Of a DNA stretch of 59,780 nt, positions 47,477 to 54,562 are shown piece after piece. The stretch lies in NCBI GenBank assembly GCA_903892515.1, contig CAITIS010000125.1:1-59780 (forward strand), in the 5' to 3' direction. The notes beneath the pieces are model-generated. The model was not told where the DNA came from and ran no database searches. It saw only the letters and a program-made list of their open reading frames with translations. The first letter of the stretch is position 1, and every line of letters begins with the position of its first letter. Position numbers and translations under genes: made by a program. This DNA comes from an uncultured Planctomycetota bacterium. GTDB taxonomy: Bacteria; Planctomycetota; Phycisphaerae; SM23-33.

Positions 47477-47896
47477 GTGAAACCGTCCAAGTGCAGGCAC
47501 ATGTTGGTCTTACTGGCCGCTGTCGCGGTCGCTGGCTGCGCCGCGCCCAGCAGGCACTCGTTTATTGCGCGAGGATTGCAGAGCGAGGATCCGGCCAAAC
47601 GCATGGCCGCCTGTACCGAGGCTGCCCAGCAGCAAGACCGCTCCGCCATTCCCCTGCTGATCGACCGATTGAACGATTCGGAGTCCGATGTGCGATTCTG
47701 CGCCATTCGGGCCTTGAAGGAATTGACGTCGCAGACGATGGGCTACGAGTACTATCAGGACGAGTCAAAGCGTGCACCGGCCGTGGGGCGATGGCGGCAA
47801 TGGCTCAGGAGTCAAGCGACCTCGTCGCCGTCGCCAGCCAGCGCGTCTGCACCGGCAGGCGATGGAGCAAACGCGCCGGGGGGGACGCGCCCATGA
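47477..47896 (+). CDS. Small lipoprotein with HEAT-like repeats
   Basis: The 139-residue product (GTG start) has a signal with lipobox VAVAGC at 18-23, so it should be lipid-anchored. Residues about 33-85 look like HEAT repeats (SEDPAKRMAACTEAA, then IPLLIDRLNDSESDVRFCAI RAL). A Ser/Ala/Pro-rich tail follows. Its stop overlaps the kinase start (ATGA at 47893), making it the first gene of the kinase-STAS-Mla operon. The function is unknown; an envelope-side protein-protein contact is plausible. Confidence 0.7.
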   Translation: MKPSKCRHMLVLLAAVAVAGCAAPSRHSFIARGLQSEDPAKRMAACTEAAQQQDRSAIPLLIDRLNDSESDVRFCAIRALKELTSQTMGYEYYQDESKRAPAVGRWRQWLRSQATSSPSPASASAPAGDGANAPGGTRP

Positions 47897-48354
47897 CCCC
47901 GCCCCCGCCCCCGCCCCCGCCCCAGCCGGTGCGGCTGACGATTTCCTCGACGCCGGCGCATCTGCCTGTTGTTCGTGCGGCACTGGAAAGCTTTTGCGAG
48001 GTGGCGGGGCTAAACGAGCGAGAGAGCGGGTGCGTGGTGCTGGCCGTGGATGAGGCGCTGACCAACGTGATCCGCCACGCCTATCATGGGCAGCACGACA
48101 AGCCCATCGAGGTTTCCTTGGCGACTGTGAGCCAGCCCTCTGGGCAGCAGACCCTGGAAATATACCTGCGCGATTGGGGCACCCAGGTCGCTCCCGAGCA
48201 AATCCGGAGCCGCGACCTGTCCGACGTTCGCCCCGGCGGGCTGGGCGTGCACATTATCAGGAATTGCATGGACGAGGTCAGCTACTGCCACGTCCCGGAA
48301 GGCGGAACATGCCTGCGACTGACAAAACGAATCACAGGAAAGGCCAGCCGGTGA
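47893..48354 (+). CDS. RsbW-like serine kinase / anti-sigma factor (HATPase_c_2)
   Basis: The 153-residue protein is a GHKL ATPase with N-box VDEALTNVIRHAYHG near residue 56 and G2-box GGLGVHIIRNCMDEVSY near 115. The G1 box is RDWGTQV, lacking the second Gly of DxGxG. Relatives phosphorylate a Ser in STAS partners and sequester sigma factors. The N-terminus starts with eight Pro encoded by a (CCCCGC) hexamer tract (47896-47924). It overlaps the STAS gene by GTGA. No sigma factor or PP2C phosphatase is nearby. Confidence 0.82.
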   Translation: MTPPPPPPPPQPVRLTISSTPAHLPVVRAALESFCEVAGLNERESGCVVLAVDEALTNVIRHAYHGQHDKPIEVSLATVSQPSGQQTLEIYLRDWGTQVAPEQIRSRDLSDVRPGGLGVHIIRNCMDEVSYCHVPEGGTCLRLTKRITGKASR

Positions 48355-48707
48355 CCGACACCACCAACCCGATTCGCGGCATTGAGTGGGCGGGCGAGGA
48401 CCATCGCGTCGCGGTGGTCGAGGCCCAGGGCGATATCGATCTGCGCCGCAGTTCGCGTTTTCAGGAAGAGCTGCTGGCCCTGCCCGACGAGCACCCGCGT
48501 GAGATCGTTCTGGACCTCAGCAACGTGCCGTACATGGATTCTTCCGGTGTGGCCTCGCTGGTGAAATTGCTGGCCCGGCTGCGACGAGACAAGGTGCCGC
48601 TGAAGCTGACGGGGCTTCGCCCGCGCGTGCGCAGCGTCTTTGAAATCACCCGGCTGGACACGATCTTCGACATCCGCGCCACGGTCAAAGAGGCACTGGA
48701 ATCGTGA
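48351..48707 (+). CDS. STAS-domain protein (anti-sigma antagonist or MlaB-like)
   Basis: The 118-residue STAS protein has the phosphorylation motif MDSSG (residues 62-66) conserved in SpoIIAA and RsbV. GTG 48351 has AGGAAAGG about seven bases upstream and overlaps the kinase stop. It is followed immediately by an MlaE-like permease, and the Mla transporter also uses a STAS subunit (MlaB). It may therefore be a transporter subunit, a sigma-pathway switch, or both. A longer reading from ATG 48309 is less likely. Confidence 0.8.
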   Translation: MTDTTNPIRGIEWAGEDHRVAVVEAQGDIDLRRSSRFQEELLALPDEHPREIVLDLSNVPYMDSSGVASLVKLLARLRRDKVPLKLTGLRPRVRSVFEITRLDTIFDIRATVKEALES

Positions 48708-49525
48708 ACGAGCAGAAGCGACAAGCGAGCGTGCTGCAGTTGATTGGCCGGAAGTTTCTCAACGGCCTGTCGTCCTTCGGCGGCACCGTGATTCTGCTGG
48801 GCTCGACCATTCGCTGGTCGTGGCGGGCACTGTGGCAGCGGCGCAAGCGCAAGGGCCATAGCGCCCTGGCCACGCAGATCGTTCGCTTCGGCGTGCGTTC
48901 GCTGGGCATCGTCTGCCTGGTGCAGGCGTTCCTTGGCATCATCCTTGCCCTGCAGATGGCTCCGGCCCTGTCTCCTTGGGGACAGCAAGACAAGATCGCC
49001 AACATCATCGGCGTGGCCGGTTTTCGCATGCTGGGGCCCATTTTCACCGCCGTGGTGCTGAGCGGTTTCGCCGGCGCGTCCATCGCTGCCGAACTGGGAA
49101 GCATGGTCGTGGCCGAAGAAATCGAAGCCCTCGAAGCCCACGCCCTCAACCCGATTCGCTTCCTGGTCGTGCCTCGCGTGGTCGCCACCTTTGCCATGCT
49201 GCTGGCTCTGACGGTCATTGCCGACCTGATGATCAGTTTGGGCGGCTATCTCACCAGTCTGGTGGTGCTGGGACCGCGGGTCAGCGCAATGTACTGGCAG
49301 CGGATGCAGGACCAGCTCCGCCTGCGCGATTTCGTCAGCGGGCTGGTAATGGCCGGGGTGTTCGGGCTGCTCATCAGCCTGATCGCCTGCCACCAGGGGT
49401 TGCGCGTCAGGGGTGGGGCCGAAGGCGTAGGCCGGGCTACTACAAACACCGTGGTGTATTCCATCGTGGGCATCATCGCCGCGGCGTGCGTGTTCACGGC
49501 GATCTTCTACGTGTTTGGATTCTGA
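48704..49525 (+). CDS. mlaE: MlaE-like ABC transporter permease
   Basis: This 273-residue polytopic membrane protein has the MlaE/DUF140 signature ELGSMVVAEEIEALEAHALNP (residues about 129-149, described with adjacent FLVVPR) and about five hydrophobic segments. It pairs with MlaF and MlaD to move phospholipid between inner and outer membranes. GTG 48704 overlaps the STAS stop; the end overlaps mlaF by one base (TGATG). Confidence 0.88.
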   Translation: MNEQKRQASVLQLIGRKFLNGLSSFGGTVILLGSTIRWSWRALWQRRKRKGHSALATQIVRFGVRSLGIVCLVQAFLGIILALQMAPALSPWGQQDKIANIIGVAGFRMLGPIFTAVVLSGFAGASIAAELGSMVVAEEIEALEAHALNPIRFLVVPRVVATFAMLLALTVIADLMISLGGYLTSLVVLGPRVSAMYWQRMQDQLRLRDFVSGLVMAGVFGLLISLIACHQGLRVRGGAEGVGRATTNTVVYSIVGIIAAACVFTAIFYVFGF

Positions 49526-50364
49526 TGGCATCGGGTCAAGAACATCCCGTCGTTCGCGTGATGAACCTGAGCAAGAGCTTTGAGGACAAGAGCGTCCTGC
49601 GCGACGTCAGCTTGGAAATCCTCCCAGCCGAGACGATGGTCATCATGGGCGGCTCGGGCTGCGGCAAGAGCACGCTGCTGCGGCACATGATCGGTTCGCT
49701 GTATCCTGACAGCGGCCACGTGGAATTGCTGGGCCAGAACATCAACGACCTGGCGGAAGAACAACTCAACGAACTCCGGCTGAAGTTCGGCATCCTGTTT
49801 CAGTCCGGGGCGCTGTTCAACTCGATGACCGTGGGCGAGAATGTCGCGTTGCCCTTGCGCGAGCATACGGATCTGGACGAACAGACCATCCAGATCATGG
49901 TCAAGATCAAGCTCGAACAGGTGGGGCTGCGCGAGTCGATCGACGTGATGCCGGCGGAACTGTCGGGCGGCATGAAGAAGCGAGCCGGGCTGGCCCGGGC
50001 GATCGCGCTGGACCCGGAAATCATGTTCTATGACGAACCGTCGGCCGGGCTGGACCCGGTCACGACGGCCGAGATCGACCAACTCATTACAGATCTGGCC
50101 AAGAAGTTGGGCGTGACAACCGTGGTGGTGACGCACGAGATGGCGTCGGCTTTTCGGATCGCCGACCGGATGGCCATTCTCGACCAGGGGCATCTGGTCA
50201 AGGTTGCCCCCAAGGCCGAGTTTGAGGCGTTGCGCAGCAGCGCGGCCACGGGCGATCAGGCGATGGACACGATCCGGCAATTCCTGCGCGGCGAAAGCCA
50301 AGGGCCGTTGACAGCGCGGCGGTCGTCGACGGGCTATGAAGATGACATCCTGAGCGTGGTTTGA
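49525..50364 (+). CDS. mlaF: MlaF-like ABC transporter ATPase
   Basis: The 279-residue ATPase has Walker A GGSGCGKST near residue 39, Q-loop FQSGALFNSMTV, signature LSGGMKKRAGLARAI near 150, Walker B IMFYDEPSAGLDPV and switch His in VVVTHE. FQSGALFNSMTV with GMKKR is typical of MlaF/Mkl-type lipid transporters. The C-terminal tail (about 40 residues) extends past the core, the region where MlaF engages its regulatory partners in E. coli. Confidence 0.92.
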   Translation: MASGQEHPVVRVMNLSKSFEDKSVLRDVSLEILPAETMVIMGGSGCGKSTLLRHMIGSLYPDSGHVELLGQNINDLAEEQLNELRLKFGILFQSGALFNSMTVGENVALPLREHTDLDEQTIQIMVKIKLEQVGLRESIDVMPAELSGGMKKRAGLARAIALDPEIMFYDEPSAGLDPVTTAEIDQLITDLAKKLGVTTVVVTHEMASAFRIADRMAILDQGHLVKVAPKAEFEALRSSAATGDQAMDTIRQFLRGESQGPLTARRSSTGYEDDILSVV

Positions 50365-50400
50365 ATAGTCCGCGCCGCCACGGCGGCCGGGGAGAAAGAT

Positions 50401-51270
50401 ATGCCCAGAGAGCGAATGGATGAACTGAAAGCCGGGATCTTCGTGGTCGTTGCGCTGTGCGCGACGGCCGGGGTCCTGGTCTGGTTGGGAGCTGCCGACG
50501 TCTTCGCAAAGCACGGCCAGCGCGTGTTCTTCAAGGTGTCGATGGACCGTGGAAACCTCGGCGTGGCCGTCGGTAGCCCGCTGAAGATCAACGATGCGAC
50601 CATCGGCAAAGTGAACGCCATTCGCTTTGACCCTGCCACCGGCCAGACGCTGTACGACGCCATACTCGACCGCAAGGATATTGCGATCCACGCTGACGCT
50701 ATCGCGGTAGCCGAGTCGGAGTTCGTCGGCGAGACGTCGGTCCTTATCCAAAGTCTAGGCAAAGCGTCCTCGCCGCTGGCCGACCGCGAACATGCCGTGG
50801 GCCTGGGCGACACGCCCAGCGTGCTGCTGCGTCAGATGGGCTTTGGCGACGATCAGCGCAAGCAGCTTCAAGAGATGATCCTGGACCTGCAGAAGACGGC
50901 CAGCACCGTCTCGGGCATGCTTGCTGTCAACCGGGTCAGCGTCGAGGAGATGGTGATGAATCTCAAGAGCATGTCGGCGAACCTCAACGCTGCCGCCAAG
51001 GAGATCCGCCGTAACCCGTGGCGGCTGCTGGAGAAGCCGTCGGACAAGGAGATTCGCAGCCAGAACCTCTACGATGCCACGCGAGCGTTTTCCGAAGGGG
51101 CCGGCGAACTGGACGACGCGGTGGGGCGGCTATCGGCCCTGCGTGAATCAAGGCCCGAGGGCATCAAGGCCGACGATCCGGACCTGACTCGCCTCCGCGA
51201 GCAATTGCACGGCTCGTTCGAAAAGCTGCACGCCGCGGAGAACAAGCTCTGGGAGGAGCTGAATAAGTAA
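50401..51270 (+). CDS. mlaD: MlaD-like MCE-domain lipid transfer protein
   Basis: This 289-residue protein has one N-terminal membrane helix (about 11-33) and an MCE domain (about 38-120, starting VFFKVSMDRGNLGVAVGSPL). The C-terminal 170 residues are helical and could form a coiled coil, as in longer MCE proteins. It would sit in the periplasm as the lipid-binding ring of the MlaE/MlaF transporter. It is separated from mlaF by 36 bases. A terminator follows at 51576-51610. Confidence 0.85.
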   Translation: MPRERMDELKAGIFVVVALCATAGVLVWLGAADVFAKHGQRVFFKVSMDRGNLGVAVGSPLKINDATIGKVNAIRFDPATGQTLYDAILDRKDIAIHADAIAVAESEFVGETSVLIQSLGKASSPLADREHAVGLGDTPSVLLRQMGFGDDQRKQLQEMILDLQKTASTVSGMLAVNRVSVEEMVMNLKSMSANLNAAAKEIRRNPWRLLEKPSDKEIRSQNLYDATRAFSEGAGELDDAVGRLSALRESRPEGIKADDPDLTRLREQLHGSFEKLHAAENKLWEELNK

Positions 51271-51479
51271 GGGGCGGATGGGCTGAAATCAGGCTGTTTC
51301 AGGTGCTTGGATGAGAGCGCAACGGCCTCTGAACACACGCTGCGTTTGTCCATCCGCAGCCAACAATGCCTGTCCATAAATTCTTTCTGGCCTTGACTGT
51401 ACGAGGTGGTGTGGGTAACATGTAAATGGCACTTGGTGGCGACTGCTCATGCTGCTAGGTGTTTTGGCTCATCGTTCCT

Positions 51480-51575
51480 TCGCCGCAGTTTGGTCGAGGG
51501 AGGCATACGGAGGTATGCGTTGAAAGCACCGCTCGCGGTGCGGCGGCTTGGTTAGGGTCGAGGGACCCGCGACCA
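51480..51575. repeat. Hairpin-rich convergent intergenic stretch
   Basis: In the gap 51271-51704 no gene is supported. Compact hairpins are GCATAC/GTATGC (around 51503-51518), GCACCG/CGGTGC (51527-51542) and GGGTC/GACCC (51555-51568), followed by the terminator at 51576. They may be a small RNA, RNA decay signals or an old mobile-element end. Nothing else was seen in 51271-51479. Confidence 0.3.
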
Positions 51576-51610
51576 GCAAAAAAGCCGACGTGCCCGGGCT
51601 GCTTTTTTGC
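51576..51610. terminator. Bidirectional terminator between mla operon and CPBP gene
   Basis: GCAAAAAAGC and GCTTTTTTGC form a perfect 10-bp stem around a GC-rich interior. Six U residues lie on either strand, so it can stop transcripts of both converging units. Confidence 0.8.
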
Positions 51611-51704
51611 GCTGACAATTCGTGGCTTTGCCCTCTCCATCTGCTGTCATTGACGTGCCTTGTGTGCCCCCTACGGAAGAAGCCCATGAACGCCCCGGTG
51701 CGTT

Positions 51705-52580
51705 CTACCCGGCGGTCTTGGCCATGTAGATAGCCGACGCATTCAAACAGGCGTGCATCAGGATCGACGGCCAGAGCCGGCCGCAACGCTCGTAGTTGTA
51801 CCCCAGGCCGATGGAGAAGATGACCAGCGGCAGCAGATCCTGATAGTTGGGCACGTGTACGGAGGCGAACAGCACCGACGTAACCACAATCGCCGGCCAG
51901 GGGCGGTGAAAGTAGCGGCGCAGCAGCGACTGCAACAAGCCGCGGAAGAATATCTCTTCCGCCAGCGGGGCCAGGATGGTGGCGCTGAGAATCGTCAGTG
52001 CGGTCCACGCTGGGCTGGCGATTCGGAGGAACTGGAGCAGGTCATGCTCATGCCGGAGCGACGCAGGCACGATCCACTGGCTGACGAGCATGCCCAGCCA
52101 GACCAGCGGCGCGATGACCACAAACCCGCCGATGCCGCGGGTGAGTTGCCACAGCCTGCGATCCACCGCCAACCCCAGCCCTTGGCCCAGCTTGAGCAGA
52201 AATGTCATGTCCGCGATGAGCAGGCTCACCAGGATCAGTGCGATCTGGCCGACTATAGCGGCGAACACTTCGACCTCGGCCGGGGTCGGATGCTCACGGT
52301 CGATAGTGATTCCCGCTTGGCGGGCAATGGCCTCCGAGGCAGCGAACTGCGCCGCCCCGAATATGACGAACGCGATGATTACGTGTAACGGGTTGAGTGT
52401 ATTGGGGCGTTCGGGCGCGGTGTCAAGCCTCAGCGGGTGTGGCCGGATGACCCGGGCCAGGGCCCAGATGAACAGGACGACCACGCAGGGAATGAGCAAT
52501 GCGAATACCCGCCCTTGCAGGAGGTCCTGCGCGGGCGCCGAAGCCGAGCTCTGCGCCAGTAAGAACAAAGCGTTTGACAT
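51705..52580 (-). CDS. CPBP-family intramembrane metalloprotease
   Basis: The 291-residue membrane protein has about seven hydrophobic segments. The conserved CPBP (Abi) motifs are APLAEEIFFRGLLQ (EExxxR, near residue 205), FASVHVPN and HACLNASA, whose Glu and His residues form the protease site. Members process membrane proteins or give immunity to bacteriocins. It starts only 31 bases from trpC, facing the other way, so the promoters must overlap. Confidence 0.85.
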   Translation of the reverse strand: MSNALFLLAQSSASAPAQDLLQGRVFALLIPCVVVLFIWALARVIRPHPLRLDTAPERPNTLNPLHVIIAFVIFGAAQFAASEAIARQAGITIDREHPTPAEVEVFAAIVGQIALILVSLLIADMTFLLKLGQGLGLAVDRRLWQLTRGIGGFVVIAPLVWLGMLVSQWIVPASLRHEHDLLQFLRIASPAWTALTILSATILAPLAEEIFFRGLLQSLLRRYFHRPWPAIVVTSVLFASVHVPNYQDLLPLVIFSIGLGYNYERCGRLWPSILMHACLNASAIYMAKTAG

Positions 52581-52610
52581 TATGCTTTCAATCGATAACG
52601 TGAGCGAACC

Positions 52611-53426
52611 GTGGACGAGAATATATTGGAAAAAATCGTCGAGACCAAGCGCAAAGAGGTCGCCCAGGCCAAAGCCCTCCGGCCGCTGGAGGAGTTGCAG
52701 GCGGCGGTGGCGAAGCTGGAGCGGCCCAGGAACTTCTTTACGGCCTGTTCGCGTCCGCCGCGGCGGCTCGTGAACGTCATTGCCGAGATCAAGCGGTCTT
52801 CGCCCTCTGCCGGTTCGATGCGGCCCGATCTGGACCCAGCCAGCATTGCCCGAACGTATGCTGCAGCCGGGGTCAACGCTATCAGCGTTCTGACCGACCG
52901 TGAGTATTTCGGCGGCTCGCTGGATGACCTGCGGGCCGTGCGTGCGGCCGTGGACTTGCCGCTGCTGCGTAAAGACTTCATCATCGACCCGTATCAGCTA
53001 TACGAGGCCCGCGAGGCCGGGGCGGACTGCGTGCTGCTGATTGCGGCCTGCCTGCGTCCCGCTGAGCTGATGGACCTGATGATCCTGGCCAACTCGATGC
53101 AACTTACATGCCTGCTGGAAGTACACGAACTGGATGAACTGCTTCAGGTGCGGTCGCTGATTGGTTTTCCGCATCCGTCGTACGGCCTGCTGGGCATCAA
53201 TAATCGAAATCTTAAGACGCTGCAGATCGACCTGAACACGACCATCCGGCTGGCGGACATGGTTGAGAACAAGCCCACGCTGGTGAGCGAGTCGGGCATT
53301 CGCACGCGAGCGGATGTGGAGCGGCTGGCCCGCGCGGGCATCAACACCGTGCTTATCGGCGAGACGCTCATGCGCAGCCCGGACATTGCGGCCAAGCTGG
53401 AAGAACTTTTCGGTCCGGCCAAGTGA
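52611..53426 (+). CDS. trpC: Indole-3-glycerol phosphate synthase
   Basis: This 271-residue TIM-barrel enzyme makes indole-glycerol phosphate in tryptophan synthesis. Catalytic segments are visible: VIAEIKRSSPSAG (near residue 56), ISVLTDREYFGGS, LLRKDFIIDPYQ, LLEVHE, GINNRNL, LVSESGI and VLIGETLMR. It is read from GTG 52611. No other trp gene is next to it, so the pathway genes are scattered in this organism. Confidence 0.93.
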   Translation: MDENILEKIVETKRKEVAQAKALRPLEELQAAVAKLERPRNFFTACSRPPRRLVNVIAEIKRSSPSAGSMRPDLDPASIARTYAAAGVNAISVLTDREYFGGSLDDLRAVRAAVDLPLLRKDFIIDPYQLYEAREAGADCVLLIAACLRPAELMDLMILANSMQLTCLLEVHELDELLQVRSLIGFPHPSYGLLGINNRNLKTLQIDLNTTIRLADMVENKPTLVSESGIRTRADVERLARAGINTVLIGETLMRSPDIAAKLEELFGPAK

Positions 53427-53429
53427 CTA

Positions 53430-53520
53430 GCAGGGATGCAGGGGATTCAAGGGATATAGGAGTTGCAAGGTAGGGTCCGCAGGTTCCTTCGCGCCGTTGC
53501 GAAGGGTTCTGCGGACAGGC
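53430..53520 (+). repeat. Composite repeat after trpC
   Basis: A lone CAGGGATGCAGGGGATTC-type arm (53432-53463, as at 42587) is followed by the GTAGGGTCCGCAGG module (53471-53519). The module folds back on itself: TCCGCAG, CCTTCGC, GCGAAGG and CTGCGGA. It is the third copy, the other two being inverted at 17661-17788. Confidence 0.75.
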
Positions 53521-53546
53521 CAGGCACCGATCAGAAAGGGTCTTGG

Positions 53547-54314
53547 ATGGTTGACGGCAAGGTAGACTGGGCCGCACTTCGCGAGACAACCAATTCTTGG
53601 CTTCAAACGGCGTACTCACTTCTGCAACAGGATCAGGCTGGTGGTACAGAGGAACGAAGCAAGGTGAATCATGCGGCCACGTGCTGTCTTCTCATGGCCC
53701 GAGAGTACCTCGCGACTGCTTTCGAGGCTTTTGTCGGCGGTCGTCCCTATGCCGGTTTGGCATGCTGTAGGCCTGTCGCCGAGATGGCGTTTACCTTGGG
53801 GTGGTGTCTGAGCGAGGACGGCGAGGAACTCCCGCGCATTGGCCGGTGGATGCGAGACACCCTTCAGCAGGAGTTGTCCTTTGTGCAAAGCCTTCGGTCG
53901 ACGTCGCTATTCGCTGGGGCAACATCTGGCGGCTTCGAGCAAGCTTTGCAAGCTGGCAATGAGGCGCTCAGCATGATGCCGGAAGCACCGCGTCTGCCAA
54001 AGCCGAAGGAACTGTTGGCGGGGATCAAGTCTCCGATAGGTTTCTGCGTGGCCGCGACCGATGCCTACGTATTGCTCTACCAGTTCTTTTGCAGCGGTGC
54101 CCACAGTCGCTACGCCGCCCTGAGATACTTCGAGGTCGACAAGGATGGCTTACGGCGTACAGATGAGGTGGAAGCGTCCCCGGCTTCGCCGGTAGCTGTT
54201 TTGACAGCCGCTTTTTACTTGGTCGATTGCATCCACCGCTGGTTCAAGTGGGATGCGAAGGAGATGACGAAAGAATACGAACGCTTGGTCCGCACGATGG
54301 GTGTTGGTGCATGA
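53547..54314 (+). CDS. Hypothetical protein
   Basis: This 255-residue, mainly helical protein has no motif I can name with confidence. The segments AREYLATAFEAFVGG and ACCRPVAEMAFTLGW resemble the helical hypotheticals that include DUF5677, but this is weak. It has no signal peptide. ATG 53547 follows AAAGGG. The stop overlaps the DUF2442 start (ATGA), so both are probably co-expressed. The earlier in-frame part runs through a repeat. Confidence 0.65.
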   Translation: MVDGKVDWAALRETTNSWLQTAYSLLQQDQAGGTEERSKVNHAATCCLLMAREYLATAFEAFVGGRPYAGLACCRPVAEMAFTLGWCLSEDGEELPRIGRWMRDTLQQELSFVQSLRSTSLFAGATSGGFEQALQAGNEALSMMPEAPRLPKPKELLAGIKSPIGFCVAATDAYVLLYQFFCSGAHSRYAALRYFEVDKDGLRRTDEVEASPASPVAVLTAAFYLVDCIHRWFKWDAKEMTKEYERLVRTMGVGA

Positions 54315-54562
54315 TCCCGCGAATCATCCATGTTCAAGCCTTGTCGGATTACCGCTTGGAGATCCGTTTTGCCGACGGTACGGCTGGGGTGGTCTCGCTG
54401 AAAGATCGTCTGTTTGGGCCCGTCTTTGAGCCGCTCAAGGATCCCGCCGTCTTTGCTCAAGCCAAGGTGGATGAATACGGGGCCGTGTGCTGGCCCAACG
54501 GTGCTGACCTGACGCCCGACGCACTGTACGAGGCGATTCGGACGCGCTCTCACGTCGCCTGA
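54311..54562 (+). CDS. DUF2442-domain small protein
   Basis: The 83-residue protein ([20 protein letters not shown] to [10 protein letters not shown]) matches the DUF2442 pattern: strands with LEIRFADG, then a VSLKDRL and a DVVWPNGADL-like ending, here [13 protein letters not shown]. These proteins are often next to DUF4160 toxin-antitoxin-like genes. Here the neighbour is a different helical protein. It overlaps the convergent thioredoxin-domain gene by 13 bases. Confidence 0.8.
   Translation: MIPRIIHVQALSDYRLEIRFADGTAGVVSLKDRLFGPVFEPLKDPAVFAQAKVDEYGAVCWPNGADLTPDALYEAIRTRSHVA

Noticed and set aside
47413..47892. Long N-terminal extension of the RsbW-like kinase
   Set aside because: Runs in another frame over the lipoprotein gene; ATG 47893 overlaps its stop in ATGA fashion.
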